A program made the position numbers and the translations under genes. This document shows positions 45,195-56,232 of a DNA stretch of 64,000 nucleotides, piece after piece. Origin of the DNA: Sophora flavescens (taxonomy: Eukaryota > Streptophyta > Magnoliopsida > Fabales > Fabaceae); the NCBI GenBank assembly GCA_030762895.1, contig CM061068.1, positions 80,315,228 to 80,379,227 of the forward strand. The letters are read 5' to 3'. How positions within the stretch are numbered: the first letter of the stretch is position 1; the number at the start of each line of letters is the position of its first letter. The notes under the pieces are model-generated. The model was not told where the DNA came from. It made no database searches and saw nothing but the letters and a program-made list of their open reading frames with translations.

Positions 45195-46346
45195 TTGGTC
45201 TTGCCTTGTTTTGTATGCGAGGTACACGAAGGAATGCTTCCGGGTTGCGAATATTGTGATGGGAACCATGACACTTGGAGTTGTCCGTTCTACTTCCCTC
45301 AAGTATATGTGGAACCATGGCATAATGACAGTGTGCCCCAGAACAACTATCAGAGTCAGAATCAGTATTGGGGTGATATGAGTAGAGACCATCCGGATTT
45401 CGCTTGGAGTAATGCTGACGATGGTCTAGCCTGGCAACCACAACCTCAACAAAATTGGAAACAACAACCTCAACAGAATGGTGGAAGACAACCTTGGGAG
45501 TTGGCTTTTGAGAAGTTGAGTGCGACACTTGAGAAAGTGTCAATCAATACAAACGCAGCCATTGACAAGTTGGCAACTCATACAGGGATGGCACTTCAGA
45601 ATCTAGAGATGCAGATTACCCAGCTCACAAAGCAACTAAATGAGTGTCCCCCAGAGACTTTCCCAGGTGATACCGAGAACCACCCTAAGAACCAATGCAA
45701 TTCCACAACAACTAGAAGCAGTGGGGTGTTGGGATATGACTGGGATGTAACTAGTTCTTAGGGAGTTGAGGAAGAACTACCACATGTTGAGGAAGAACAA
45801 CCGGAGGAAATGGAATTGACAAGCGACAAGGCCCAGGAACAGCCACAGGTTGAGGAAGAGCCACCTAAGGAAGAGGAGTTGGCAAAGGACAAGGCACCGG
45901 AGCAAGGGGGTAGAGATCAAGATGAAGATAAAGTGGCAGAGGATTTCACCATGCTTGCCAAGCAACCTGATTTTGATGCGTTAAATAACTATGTTGGCTT
46001 ACATGCATGTGTGGACATGGGTAAGTTAGACCCTCCCACTTGTCTGGCACACTTCCTCGTGAAAACACAATTTGACCCGAGAGGAAGTGAGTTCATCATT
46101 GCGGAGGTCAAAGAAGTCTTCACACTCAGACTAGATGGAAGTATGGATAGAGTCATATTGCTGCTACGATCTCCACTCCAATTACCATTTGATCCGGGTG
46201 GAGGATTTGATATGATGAGCATCTCTTGGCCTCTGTACCACAGACTATGGGATCCAGGTGGATGCTTCTTAATAAGTCAAGATCGGGACGTTAAACAAGC
46301 GCTTCTTGGGAGGCAACCCAAGCTAGGTATCCCCCTCCTCTCCTAA
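45195..46346 (+). pseudogene. E2 fused gag remnant with an unrecognised C-terminal domain
   Basis: A Met-Arg-Gly-Thr-Arg-Arg gag-type start (45215) runs almost at once, in another frame, into a zinc knuckle Cys-x2-Cys-x3-His-x4-Cys (45247-45290), so the capsid core has been deleted. Then follow a Gln/Trp-rich stretch, a helix typical of Athila gag (Leu-Glu-Met-Gln-Ile-Thr-Gln-Leu) and a TAG at 45759-45761. After it the frame continues with Glu/Pro-rich repeats and a 110-residue domain with hydrophobic strands (Leu-Arg-Ser-Pro-Leu-Gln-Leu-Pro-Phe-Asp-Pro-Gly) that I do not recognise. The frame ends at TAA 46345. Whether it is translated is unknown. Confidence 0.6.
46305..46322 (+). promoter_or_regulatory. 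Conserved hairpin after gag (E2)
   Basis: CTTGGGAGGCAACCCAAG preceded by AAGCGCTT. It overlaps the end of the reading frame. Confidence 0.6.
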
Positions 46347-47731
46347 CTTTCTTTTTCTTTTTCTTTTTGTTTTGTTTTTGTTTGTCGCTCTTGAATAATT
46401 TGAGAAGATCAAGAGTTTTTGTATGAAATGTCGTGTCGGCAAGCTTGTTGGATTTTAATTAGATTGAGCGTAGATTGATTGCATGAATTATTTGACCATT
46501 GATGATTTCCCCCTAAGTTCTGAAATAAGAAAAGTTTATCCCCACTTAAAAATTGAAAACTGAACTTTGGGAATTTTATTGTGATTACTTGATTTATGAT
46601 AAGTTTGGGGTGAGGGGGGTGCACACACTAGGAATTGTATCTCGGTCAAACAATTTGCAAAATGTCCAGGTGAGGATTTGAGCCTCCAACTCTGTTTTTG
46701 AATGTGTGAATCACTGTTAAGTTGCACTTTCCCGAATTTGCTTGAATCTCTATATGGTTTGCATGTTTATGTGTTGCATCAAATGATTTAGGCAATTTTC
46801 TTTGAATTAACTACTTGGCCTAAAATGAACCATCCCTCATGCATGTTCCCTAGTTAGCCAAATTGAGCCCAATTAACCTATTGTTTCTTTATGACCCTAC
46901 ATTACGAGCCAAAATCTGAAAAACCATGTTAACCCAATCTTAGGATTAGGAGAGCATGGAAATGAGCAAGAGAAAGGTTGTGAGAAACTAAGTTTGGGGT
47001 GGCTACGAGGTATGTGTCATATTGGGATGAGAAAAAGAAAATAAAGGTTGACCCAAGGCAAAAAGAAAAGAAAAGAAAAGAAGAAAACAAATAAATTGCC
47101 AAGGAAAAAGGGGCAAAACAGAAAAAAAAAGATGAGCAAGGAAAAAAAAAAGGTTGTAGTCACCCGAGACAAAACAGAAAAATGGAAAAAGGAATTCGAG
47201 TGGAAATGTGTTTAATGCTCATGCTCTCTTAGTTCCTAGGGACCTAAGCCTAAATATCCTTGATTATCCTACCCTCAGCCAGGCCCCATTACAACCTTTA
47301 AAAGACCTTCTGATGTTGCATACATGTTTTCGTGGGAACTACTTTGGAGATGAAAATCAAATTCATGGGAAGTGCTCTTGATATGTGAAATTGAGTGAAA
47401 AGTTGACAACCTTGACAAACTTGAGCGAATGAGTGAAATTTTAAATGCCCTTGTGAGGAAGGCAATTGTTTGAGATAGGTGATCTTCCTTTGTGTGTATC
47501 TCTGGTCCTCAACTTAGAATAATGATGGAATGAATGATGAGTTCTCAATGGTTAAAAGTAAATGAATGTGGGGATTACATTTATGTAGGGGGGAGATCAT
47601 TGGAGAAAAACTGTTTTGATTGCATTAAATTTGTGCGAAATCGATTGATTCCTTTAGGCTTGCCAAGTCTTGAGTCGTTTTTGAGTTTTAAGCTTGCTTG
47701 GGGACAAGCAAGGTTTAAGTTTGGGGTATTT
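46347..47731 (+). other. E2 3' UTR and polypurine tract
   Basis: Non-coding and A/G-rich (47030-47200). It holds GGCCCCATTACAACC at 47282-47296 and ends AGTTTGGGGTATTT (47718-47731), the plus-strand primer just before the 3' LTR. Confidence 0.7.
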
Positions 47732-49137
47732 TGATAAGCCTCTGGCTTATCTAGTTTTATGACTAGATGAACTAGGGTTCATGTGCCTATTTATTCGAGT
47801 TCACTCTCGTTTTCGCCCAAATTTGCCTTGTTTTGTTCCTAAGTTGGACTTTGACTCGTTTTGCGTCTTTTGTGTAGTTTTTAGGTTATTTTGGATAGAA
47901 TTACGCTTGTGGGTGCTTTTGTTGTTTCAGGTTAAATAAGTGAAGCTCCGGGAGTCAAGGAAAGTCGAAAAGCAGTGGAAATTGCAAGTCTGGAGACACT
48001 CGCCTAGCGAGTGTTTGCTCGCCCCGCGAGCCTGAAAGTCAACAAAGCAGCAAAAGTTATCACTTCAGTCTCGCCACGCGAGAGGTGTCTCGCCTCGCGA
48101 GCTCATGAAAACCTGCAAGACAGAGACCATCACGGCCCAGCCGTGATGAAGGTCACAGCCTAGAATTGAAGACTCGCCCCGCGAGAGGCTGCTCGCCTCG
48201 CGAGAGTTTAAATTGAAAGTGCGCCAATTTTAATTCTCGCCTCGCGAGAGGATGCTCGCCTCGCGAGCGAGCGCAGATCAGGATTCCTATTTAAAGGGCT
48301 GTTGCAGATCAGATTGGGGATCCAACTTTAGGACGCAGTTTTCCACTTAGATTAGGGCAGTAGTTACGAATCCTTATTTCTCCTTGGAGCTGCGTCTCCT
48401 TTTCTGGTTTCTTTTTATTTTACGATGGTGATTATGTCCGATCGCTTGTCTATGAGCATGAGGAACTAATCCCCTCGTCCGAGGGAACGATGAAGCCACC
48501 CATGGCGATGTAAATTCGATATGATGTATGTCTTTCTCCTTTAATTCAATTCTTGTTTTCTAATTCTGATTTGATTGTGTTAATCATATGTTTTGCGTGA
48601 TTGACTTGTTAACGTTGATGAGGCTTAGTCAGCGATTCACGTTTAGAACTTGAATTAGGATCATCGATCGAATATTGCACGAGAGTCAGTAGGAGATCGG
48701 TGCAACCATATAGGGAACAAGAATTAACAGAATTCGAGATTAGGATTATGAGACCTAGTAAGTAATTAATCCAATCGTCGAATACGTCCTAATGAGCATG
48801 GAAGTGGATTTAGGAGAATTTAGGGGTCCCGGTTGACATTGTAATTGAACCTAGGGAGGAATTCATCATCACTTGGGTGTACATGTTGGGTAGGTGGATT
48901 TGTGACCTTGGACATTTTAGTTTTCTGATTTTTAGTTAATTAGTTTATTAGATTCGTTAATTGAATTTCTTATATTAATCTCTCTCTCAACCACCTTCTG
49001 TAACTTGACCGAACGTATCTGACTTCCCGCGGATTAGTCGAATTAGTATCCCAATCCTTGTGTTCGACCTCGGTAATTACTTACCGTGTTATTTTTATTA
49101 CTTGCGACGACCCGGTACACTTACCGGAGTCACAACA
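47732..49137 (+). repeat. E2 3' LTR
   Basis: TGATAAGCC to GTCACAACA, 1406 bp, palindrome block 47990-48270. Followed by the GCTGG duplication at 49138-49142. Confidence 0.9.
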
Positions 49138-49430
49138 GCTGGGCGCTGGTGACTTGCGCTGGGCGCTGGCCAGCCTCCTGCTCCTACTGTTTTCTTCCGT
49201 TTCTGTCGGGGCTGAGCTCCCGATTCCAGAGCTGAGCGCTCGACCTTCAATCCTGCATATTTTTTACATCTTTTGAGTATATTTTTAACATAAAAGGATC
49301 AAAACTCTAATCCAAACTTTATTCATATCAAAGTATGTATTTTCCTATCACTTTTCCTATGATTTCTAAGATTATTTACAAACTATTTCCTAATTACACT
49401 TCCAAACTAATATATTTTGCACATTCATCA
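49138..49430 (-). repeat. E1 5' LTR, part 2 (U3 side)
   Basis: Resumes at the duplicated GCTGG and matches 39480-39760, ending TTTGCACATTCATCA. The rest of the GCGCTGG block lies at 49138-49240. Confidence 0.85.
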
Positions 49431-49799
49431 CAACCCCAAACTTAGAGATTTTTCTTGTCCTCAAGCAAACAATTAAATTCACATAAGGGTTTGAGAAATG
49501 GATTTTCATGTTCAATTCTCTTCTGAAGCACATTACTCATGCAAGACTTCAATTCCTTAACACTTTTGCAAAATGCACAAGCATCACACAATCATTCATA
49601 AATTCCAATTGATCACATGCTTCATGCTTTAGAACAATCAATCATACTACAAAATTAGCTCCATTGAATGCACAAGAAAACCCCTTGCAACCTCTCTATC
49701 AAGTGTTCCACACATCCTTACTTGGGTATTATTTGCTCTCAATTCCAATCAAAATGCATTCCCCAATCCTAATCTTGACAAGATGCTAAGAACACATAT
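49431..49799 (-). repeat. E1 3' UTR stub in front of the E1 5' LTR
   Basis: Matches 39761-40129, which is E1 internal 3' UTR with the purine tract. Its presence outside the 5' LTR means E1 was once in a tandem LTR-internal-LTR-internal array or integrated aberrantly. Homology stops abruptly after AACACATAT at 49799. Confidence 0.8.
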
Positions 49800-49950
49800 A
49801 ACTTTTACACCTAAATCCTAATCACCAATCATTTACTTTATATTTATTTCAAAAAAAAAAAGTCATCATACAATAAATATATAAAAAGGGAAAAACTTAG
49901 AAACGGTTCCTTGTATCTTGTTCCTATTGTTCCTCATTCAAAATATAACA
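49800..49950. other. Short spacer
   Basis: AT-rich sequence without a recognisable feature. Confidence 0.4.
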
Positions 49951-50216
49951 TACTCCCTCCGCTCACTATTATAAGCAAAAATTGAATAAAACACATAAAT
50001 TAAGGTAGTTAGTTGATCTCATTTAAAAGAGTTATTGGGAATAAAAAATTAAGTTTGTTACCTAAATTACCCTTCCTCTTATTTATTAAACTTGTGTTGT
50101 TGAGAATAAAAGGAGCCATTCGAAAACAAAATTTGTATTAAATGAATGGTATTTTGAGAATAACTTCATTAAATAAGATGAAAGTAGTTAAAATTTACTT
50201 ATATTTTGGACCAAAA
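49951..50216. mobile_element. Truncated Stowaway-like MITE
   Basis: Left end TACTCCCTCCGCTCACTATT followed by ATAAG, the typical Stowaway terminus at a TA site. The interior is AT-rich. Near 50196 CTTATATTTTGGACCAAAAA is the inverted subterminal part, but the final CGGAGGGAGTA is missing. The break abuts the truncated SIRE LTR, so one deletion probably removed both ends. Confidence 0.65.
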
Positions 50217-51007
50217 AAATTGGTTGAAGAATACAGAATGAAAGAATGAAGATATTAATGCGTAGAATAATGGGTATTCTCTATGTCTTCATCTTCAATG
50301 ACTTCTGTATTTATAGTCTTCAAGCATTTAAGATCCGTTAGAGACATTCCTTTAGATGTTGGCTTCTAGCAGAAATTTATTAAATGCAATAGAGTCATTC
50401 TGGGCAGCCATTAATGCAATAGGAACGTTGGTTGTAGTCTAACTTAGAGGATCACGGCTTTATGCATCGTGAAATAGCCATATCAGAGTTGTGCAGAGAG
50501 CTTTTTGTACTTTTCTTAGTACAATTCCCTTTTCGTGCAAGTACCAGAGGTACTAGGGAATAAAGCACGTTGGAAGCTTTCTTTAACTGGTCTTTGGTTC
50601 TGATATCTGAGGTTGCTTGAGAGAGTAACTTCGGACTTTTCTTGATAAACGTGAGACTAAGTAGGAGAGAAGGCTTCAAGTCTCTTTCTGATGGGATAGC
50701 TCACAAAAACTTGTTTGGTCCTTAATTCTTCAACGAGTAACCTCGGACAAGTGCAGGAACTCGTGGAGAGACAGGTTGAAAACTTATCTTGAAAGAAGTC
50801 AATAATCCTAGTCAGCAGACAGGTTGCCTTTCGCTTATCCAGACAGGTAGTCACCTATATGAGCAGACAAATGATTCTTACTGTTTTAATCTGTACACTA
50901 GATAGACAGGTTAGCAACCAATATGAAGGTTAATTAAATCATTAACCAATGTTTAGTTCTTACTAAAACTTAGGGAAATGCACATCAGACATTTTAGAGA
51001 CTTAACA
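50217..51007 (-). repeat. Truncated SIRE-type LTR
   Basis: Minus strand starts TGTTAAGTCTCTAAAATGTC. It matches the solo LTRs (2683-3977, 17340-18720) at both ends but lacks the GTGGACGAGAG array, with different sequence at 50690-50880. It ends inside the family sequence at about 50217. Confidence 0.75.
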
Positions 51008-51474
51008 ATCTCCCCCTTTTTTATGATGACAGACATTGAGATGATTTAATGATCCTCAAAAAATATCAACAAAGAAAATAGCATATATCAGACAGGTTGA
51101 AATTTTCTTAAGTGGACAAGTTATGCAGATGCTTGATCAGACATTAAGATTAATCATATAATCCGTTTAACTTAGTCACACATAAATTTGAATTGTCTTA
51201 CATAGAAATTATCAGAGCAATCTTACTTAAGATTTATCTGAGCAATTATCAGAACATACTTTGATCAACATACTTTGCTCATATCAGAACATACTTATGT
51301 CCATATATTACTTTCTCATTAAGATCATATCACATTCATTCTCCCCTTTTTGTCAACAGCAAAAAGGAGTAACCATAATAAAAAAGTAAAGAAATAAGGA
51401 AAGTAAGGAAGAAATATATTTTATTCATCATGAGCTTTAATAAGTACAGGGCAGTTTACAACAAAGAAACAAAA

Positions 51475-53035
51475 CTACCTAGATTGACTAAGTAACAAAT
51501 ATAAGGCAACAACCCTTTGCTCTAAGAGCAGCCTAGCTCGCCTTTCTTCATCTAACTGTCTTCTTAAGTCTTCTACTTGTGTTTGAAGCAGATGAAAGTC
51601 TTGTAAGGCCATTGTCTGAGAAGTGGAGGCTTCTGTAGACAGACTTGAGGAAGAGACAGACAGAGAAGAGTGCCAGGGTAAGGCTAAAACTGGGGGTGCC
51701 TTAGGTAGAGATAGGGGAGAGGTGATGGAAGGGAAGAAAAGTTCATGGAGAGTTTGAAGGGCATAGAAAGGAAGAAAGACAAATTTGAAAAGAAGATTGA
51801 TTCTGACAAAGCCAGTATCAGGTGAAGGAAACACACAGGAAAGTCTCTCGGACAGAGACATTCTGGTGATGGTTATTTGGATAGGTGGGGGAAGAGGTGT
51901 TTGAGCTGATACAGATGGAGGGATAGGTAATAAGGGATCAATATGACAAATGAAAGAATTTGATCCAGTAACTAACATAAAGAAATACCTAGACCTACGA
52001 GGTAGCATCACAACAGAAGCAGGATAGTGAGTTCCAACTAATGTTCTAATGAAGACAACAATAGGTAGGTAGAAGAAAAGTTCTCTACGGGAGTTAAGAA
52101 TATGAGGTGGAGGAGAAGGAATGACAGAGACATGTGAGTTACTTGCAAATAAAAGAGATTGCAGATCAGACACAAAGAGTCTCGATGATATGCCAGTTTG
52201 TTCTTTGGGAGAAGAGTCCCTGTGAACAACTGTGTACTGACATACATCAGGTACAATAGTGAAAGAATATTTTTGAGTTTGAAAGGAGTGGACAGGTGAA
52301 GGAAGAGGAGATGCAACAGAGAGAGGTTGAACAAAAAGGGCAGATGGAGAAGAGACAGATGGGGTGATGATACCTTGATGAAAAGGGGAAGGAGGATTTA
52401 TCTGGTTTTCAGATAGCTTCAAATTCTTGTGAGATGGAGACACTTGGTCATCCTCGGGTACAACTGTTTGACCTCCTCCAGACAGGTCTTCTGCAGTGTT
52501 AGCTTCTGCAGGCACTTCAGTTTTTTCAGGAACTGGGTAACTAGATCTTCTCTTTTTGGGAATGATTCCCAAAATGAAAGTATTTTTTGGTTATTGTAAA
52601 ACTTGTTTTGTCTGCTCCCCCTGAGCAGATGCTTCCTTTTTGCTAGGCTCAGACTCAACTTGTCTGACCTTGGCAAAGGCCTTCACCAGCTTCCTCTTCT
52701 TGCTGGGATGAGCAGGAACATCCACTAATTCCCCAGCTTCACTAGTCTTCCTATTGGGCGAGGGTCTCTTCAGCTTGAACCTCAATGGCTCAACTGTCTC
52801 AGCAGAATCTTCAGACACTGAAGGTTGCAGCTCTGGAATTTGGTCTTGTCTGGCCACCTTTCCAGACGATTTGAACAGTCTCCCAGAAAAGAGGACTTCT
52901 GACTCATCAGTGGAAACCACTGGTTCTTCCTCCTACTGCTCAACAACATACTTCTTCTTCTTATGCTTCTTCTTATGATCTGCCTCCTCATCAGCAAGAG
53001 AGATTCCCTTGATTTCCATCATAGACAATATCTTC
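51475..53035 (-). pseudogene. SIRE-type env-like ORF, broken
   Basis: Minus-strand frames 52920-52591 and 52572-51475 are joined by a frameshift around 52580. An earlier Lys-rich part (to 53035) is separated by a TAG. The N-terminal region is Lys/Ser/Pro/Glu-rich (Lys-Lys-Arg-Lys-Leu-Val-Lys). The middle has hydrophobic stretches with Phe-Tyr-Leu-Pro. The C-terminus (about 51475-51600) is a Leu/Gln/Arg coiled coil followed by a hydrophobic end. This is the layout of SIRE env-like products, whose function is unproven. I cannot identify a clear signal peptide. Confidence 0.65.
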
Positions 53036-53043
53036 CTGTCTAT

Positions 53044-54469
53044 TGATGAGTGTGATTACACCTCATATTTGCTTATCATATTGCATGCATTTTCATATAG
53101 TTTAGGCATATTTAATTTGATTTTTTGTTAGTTTTTACCTTGGAACGGGTAAGACGGTTTTGTGGTGTTGTTTTGCAGGAATTAAGGATTAAATGCTCAG
53201 GATTAGCCATGATGGAGCTTGCATGAAGATGGGGCTTGAAAAGTGAAGAAAATGAGCCAAACAGAGCCCATCATGGCATAGTCGTGATGCCCATCACGGC
53301 CATGATCGAGTAGAGCTAAAAAGAAAAGAAGGCTAAAGTCAGAACTGGTTACGGCCTAGCCGTGATGTCCATGATGGTCGTGACATGTCAGCTGAACCAG
53401 ACCCTCACAGGCAGAACTGATCACGGCCTAGCCGTGATGGTGGTCACGGCCGTGACAGACCAATCAGTGAAGCAATGCCCAAGGCAGAATCCGTCACGGC
53501 CTGGCCGTGATGGCCATCACGGCCGTGACGCGTGATATTTGGATCTGAAGAAACTGAATTGATCTGAATTTGTGTTTGATTGAGATTCAAACTTCCCTAA
53601 TCTATAAATATGGCAATCAGGCAGAGACTTAAGAAGACTTTCTGGCTGCTACTCTTAGGCAATTTTTTAGGATCTCTCTTCTTCTTCTTCTTCCTCTCTT
53701 CTCTTATTTTTTATTTCATGTTTTTGTTAACCAAGCTTGTCATCACCATGGCAATGCTTGTGTAGTAGATTTATTTCTAGGGATTGGGGTTATGCCCAAT
53801 ATCTAATTTGTGTTATGAATTGATGGTTTATCTTTGTGAATTTCAATTTTGCTTTAGATCTGATTTCTATTGTTTTAATTACTCGTAAATTCGGTGGCCA
53901 CTTATTTGCGTGTCGTAGATATTCTAAGGAGGAACCTAGCGGTGAACTTAGGTATCAGATCTATAGAATCAGACTTAGGACTTAAATCACGAGAGTTAGA
54001 AGCGGTCCTTCGAGGATTAACGAATTGTCACCAAACTTAAAGGGTTCAATCTAAATTCAACTACCACGAGAGTAGGGGTTGGTTTAATTGGGCACGGTTT
54101 TTGTAACCCGAGAGGGAGCATTAACTTATTTAGGATAAATTCGCCTTCAAAACAATTTTGATAATTAACAACGGATAGTCAATTTAGTAACATAAACAAT
54201 CTTGTTGGTAACCCAATTCCTAGGAATCCTTTTAGATATGAAAACCCCAAAATGATTTACTTTATGTTTTGCTTGATTGCATTCCTTATCTGATTTTCTA
54301 AGTTATCTCTTATTTCAAAAATCAAAACCTTTTCAAAAACCCTTTTTATATAGTCCAATTTTATCGATTTGATAATTAGTTGTGATTTGAGATCACGGTC
54401 TCTGTGGGATCGATATCTTTTTATTACTTGGCGACGAATCCGGTACACTTGCCGGAAAGTACGACATCA
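53044..54469 (+). repeat. E3 5' LTR
   Basis: TGATGAGTGTGATTACACC to ACGACATCA, 1426 bp. U3 has at least eight CACGGC..GCCGTG inverted words (53273-53530) upstream of the TATA box. Confidence 0.88.
53603..53610 (+). promoter_or_regulatory. TATA box of the E3 5' LTR
   Basis: TATAAATA in CTAATC..TGGC, about 75 bases after the palindrome array. The equivalent part of the 3' LTR is cut off by the CACTA insertion. Confidence 0.6.
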
Positions 54470-54475
54470 AGTTTT

Positions 54476-54493
54476 TGGCGCCGTTGCTGGGGA
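54476..54493 (+). other. E3 primer-binding site
   Basis: TGGCGCCGTTGCTGGGGA, one base from the usual Athila site. Confidence 0.8.
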
Positions 54494-54673
54494 CTGTGCT
54501 TTCTTGAATCTCAATTTATTTTTAAAATTGATTTTTCTGGACTTTTTTTTCTTTTTCTTTTTTTTTAATTATTTTTCGTTAAAAAAAATTTCTCATTTTT
54601 CTCATTTTTCTTTTTTAGCATCTATCTCTCTGTGTTTTCTCTTTTATGTAAAGATCCCTAAGTCTTGGAGACC

Positions 54674-56232
54674 TTATAGAGGTTGACCTCGAAATCGAAA
54701 GGACCTTTCATAGACGTAGGAGACTACAAAGTGAGAGAGAGAGGTTGATTCCCATTCCACTCATGGCGAATCTACCGGATACAAAACCATTGAAGGACTA
54801 CGCAGCCCCGAATGCGAGGGGTTTGCAAACTGGGATTGCTAGGCCATAGATCAAGGCGGAGAACTACATTATACCGCCTATGCTAATTAGCATGATTAGG
54901 CAGCATCAATTCGGAGGATTGCCCTCGGAGGACCCGACCGATCATGTGGAGACATTCTTGGAGTTCACCGATGCAATTAGGACTCATGGTTCCCCGGTTG
55001 ATGCTATTCGCTTGAGGTTGTTCCCCTCCTCTCTTACTGGAAAGGCAAAACCTTGGCTGAAGCAAGTTCCCGCTAATACCTTGTCGACTTGGGACCAGCT
55101 GGAGCAGGAATTCTTAGAGAAATTCTTCCCTCCATCCAAGACGACTTACCTACGAAACCAGATCACCGGCTTCTTCCAAAAGGACGGAGAATGTTTATCT
55201 GAAGCTTGGGATCGCTACAAGGGATTGCTGGAGTCTTGCCCACATCATGGACTCGAGAGGTGGTTGTTAGTGCACACCTTCTACAACGGATTGGACTACT
55301 CTTCGAAGGTGTCACTTGATTCCGCAGCTGGTGGAGCCTTTATGAATAGGCCTCTGACTGAGGCATTCAACATCATTGAAAACGTGGCCACCAACTACCA
55401 CCAATGGGGTTCAGAAAGAGGAAATAACCCGAAAAAGATTTCGGGGGGTAAGTTTGAAATGAATAGCACTGATCTCATCATGTCAAAAATTGACTCACTG
55501 AATAAATGCTTTGATCAACTTGAAAGGGCTAACGTGAGTTCAATAAGTGCTACTAATATTGTTTGTGAGATTTGTGGAATGCAGGGACATGACATAATGG
55601 AGTGCCCACGTGGTATTGCTCATGGATCCGGCACTTCGGGGGAACAAGTGAACTCTTGTCACAACTTCTATGACACGAACCCGAAGTTGCCAAATTATGC
55701 TCCCCCAAATTCTTAAAACCAAGGAAGGAAGAACAACCCTTACCTCTCCTACGGGAACTACAGCAACACGCTGAACCATGAATTCCAAGAAGGCCAAGGT
55801 AATAGGAAACCAGCATCGGGGTATCCTCAGGTACAAAAGTCTAAACTTGAGTCTCTTTTGGAAAGTTTTGTTGAAACTCAAACAAAACAAAATGAAGAGT
55901 TTAGGAAGCAAGGTAGGGCAGTCAACGAGGCAATAAAAGAGCTAGCATCTAAGGTAGATAACTTAGCCATCCATAATAAGATGTTAGAAACTCAGATTGC
56001 CCAACAAGCTAGTACATACTCTAGACCTAAGGGTACGTTTCCGGGACAACCCGAAGTTAATCCCAATGAACATTGTAATGCCATATACTTGAGGTATGGT
56101 AAGCTTGGGGTGGTTGAAAAGGATGTGGAATGTGAGGAGGACATGAGCGAAGATGAAGGGACAGAGGCAAAGTATGTCCCTCCACCACCGTACCAACCCC
56201 CAATACCTTTTCCACAAAGGTTGGTCAAGTAA
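54674..56232 (+). pseudogene. gag: E3 gag, broken by stops
   Basis: One frame from about 54674 (Glu-Val-Asp-Leu; Met at 54763). It passes TAG 54847-54849 and TAA 55714-55716 and ends at TAA 56230-56232. The N-terminus has Asp-Tyr-Ala-Ala-Pro and Gln-Phe-Gly-Gly-Leu-Pro-Ser-Glu-Asp-Pro, then the capsid core Leu-Arg-Leu-Phe-Pro-x-Ser-Leu and Phe-Leu-Glu-Lys-Phe-Phe-Pro-Pro, all typical of Athila gag. The knuckle Cys-x2-Cys-x4-His-x4-Cys is at about 55567-55608. The C-terminal helix and Gly-Thr-Phe-Pro-Gly-Gln follow. It would encode the particle protein. Confidence 0.85.

Larger units (their letters stand above)
43637..49137 (+). mobile_element. E2: young Athila-like gag-only element
   Basis: 5501 bp with LTRs of 1403 and 1406 bp that are nearly identical, GCTGG duplications, an intact tRNA-Asp-type primer site, a fused gag remnant, the shared hairpin and 3' UTR box, and a purine tract. 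No protease, RT or integrase. The near-identical LTRs and clean duplications mean it moved recently, so its proteins for movement were supplied in trans. Confidence 0.9.
38473..49799 (-). mobile_element. E1: Athila-like gag-only element, with E2 nested in its 5' LTR
   Basis: On the minus strand: 5' LTR (49430 down to 42596, split by E2), tRNA-Asp-type primer site, remnant gag, 3' UTR, 3' LTR (39760 down to 38473). Internal sequence is only about 2.8 kb, with no protease, RT or integrase, so it would depend on an autonomous Athila. It begins upstream with a 369-bp stub of its own 3' UTR (49431-49799), and no target duplication is found. LTRs are close in sequence. Confidence 0.82.
50217..53043 (-). 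mobile_element. SIRE-type Ty1/copia 3' end remnant
   Basis: On the minus strand: env-like frame (53035 down to 51475), non-coding stretch, purine tract GTCATCATAAAAAAGGGGGA (51027-51008), then LTR (51007 down to 50217, truncated). The arrangement, with an extra frame between integrase and the LTR, is that of SIRE/Maximus. Gag and pol are not in the window. E3 has interrupted it at 53044. Confidence 0.75.

Noticed and set aside
45169..45543. Minus-strand frame opposite the E2 gag remnant
   Set aside because: It shadows the plus-strand frame with the zinc knuckle. No domain and no independent support.
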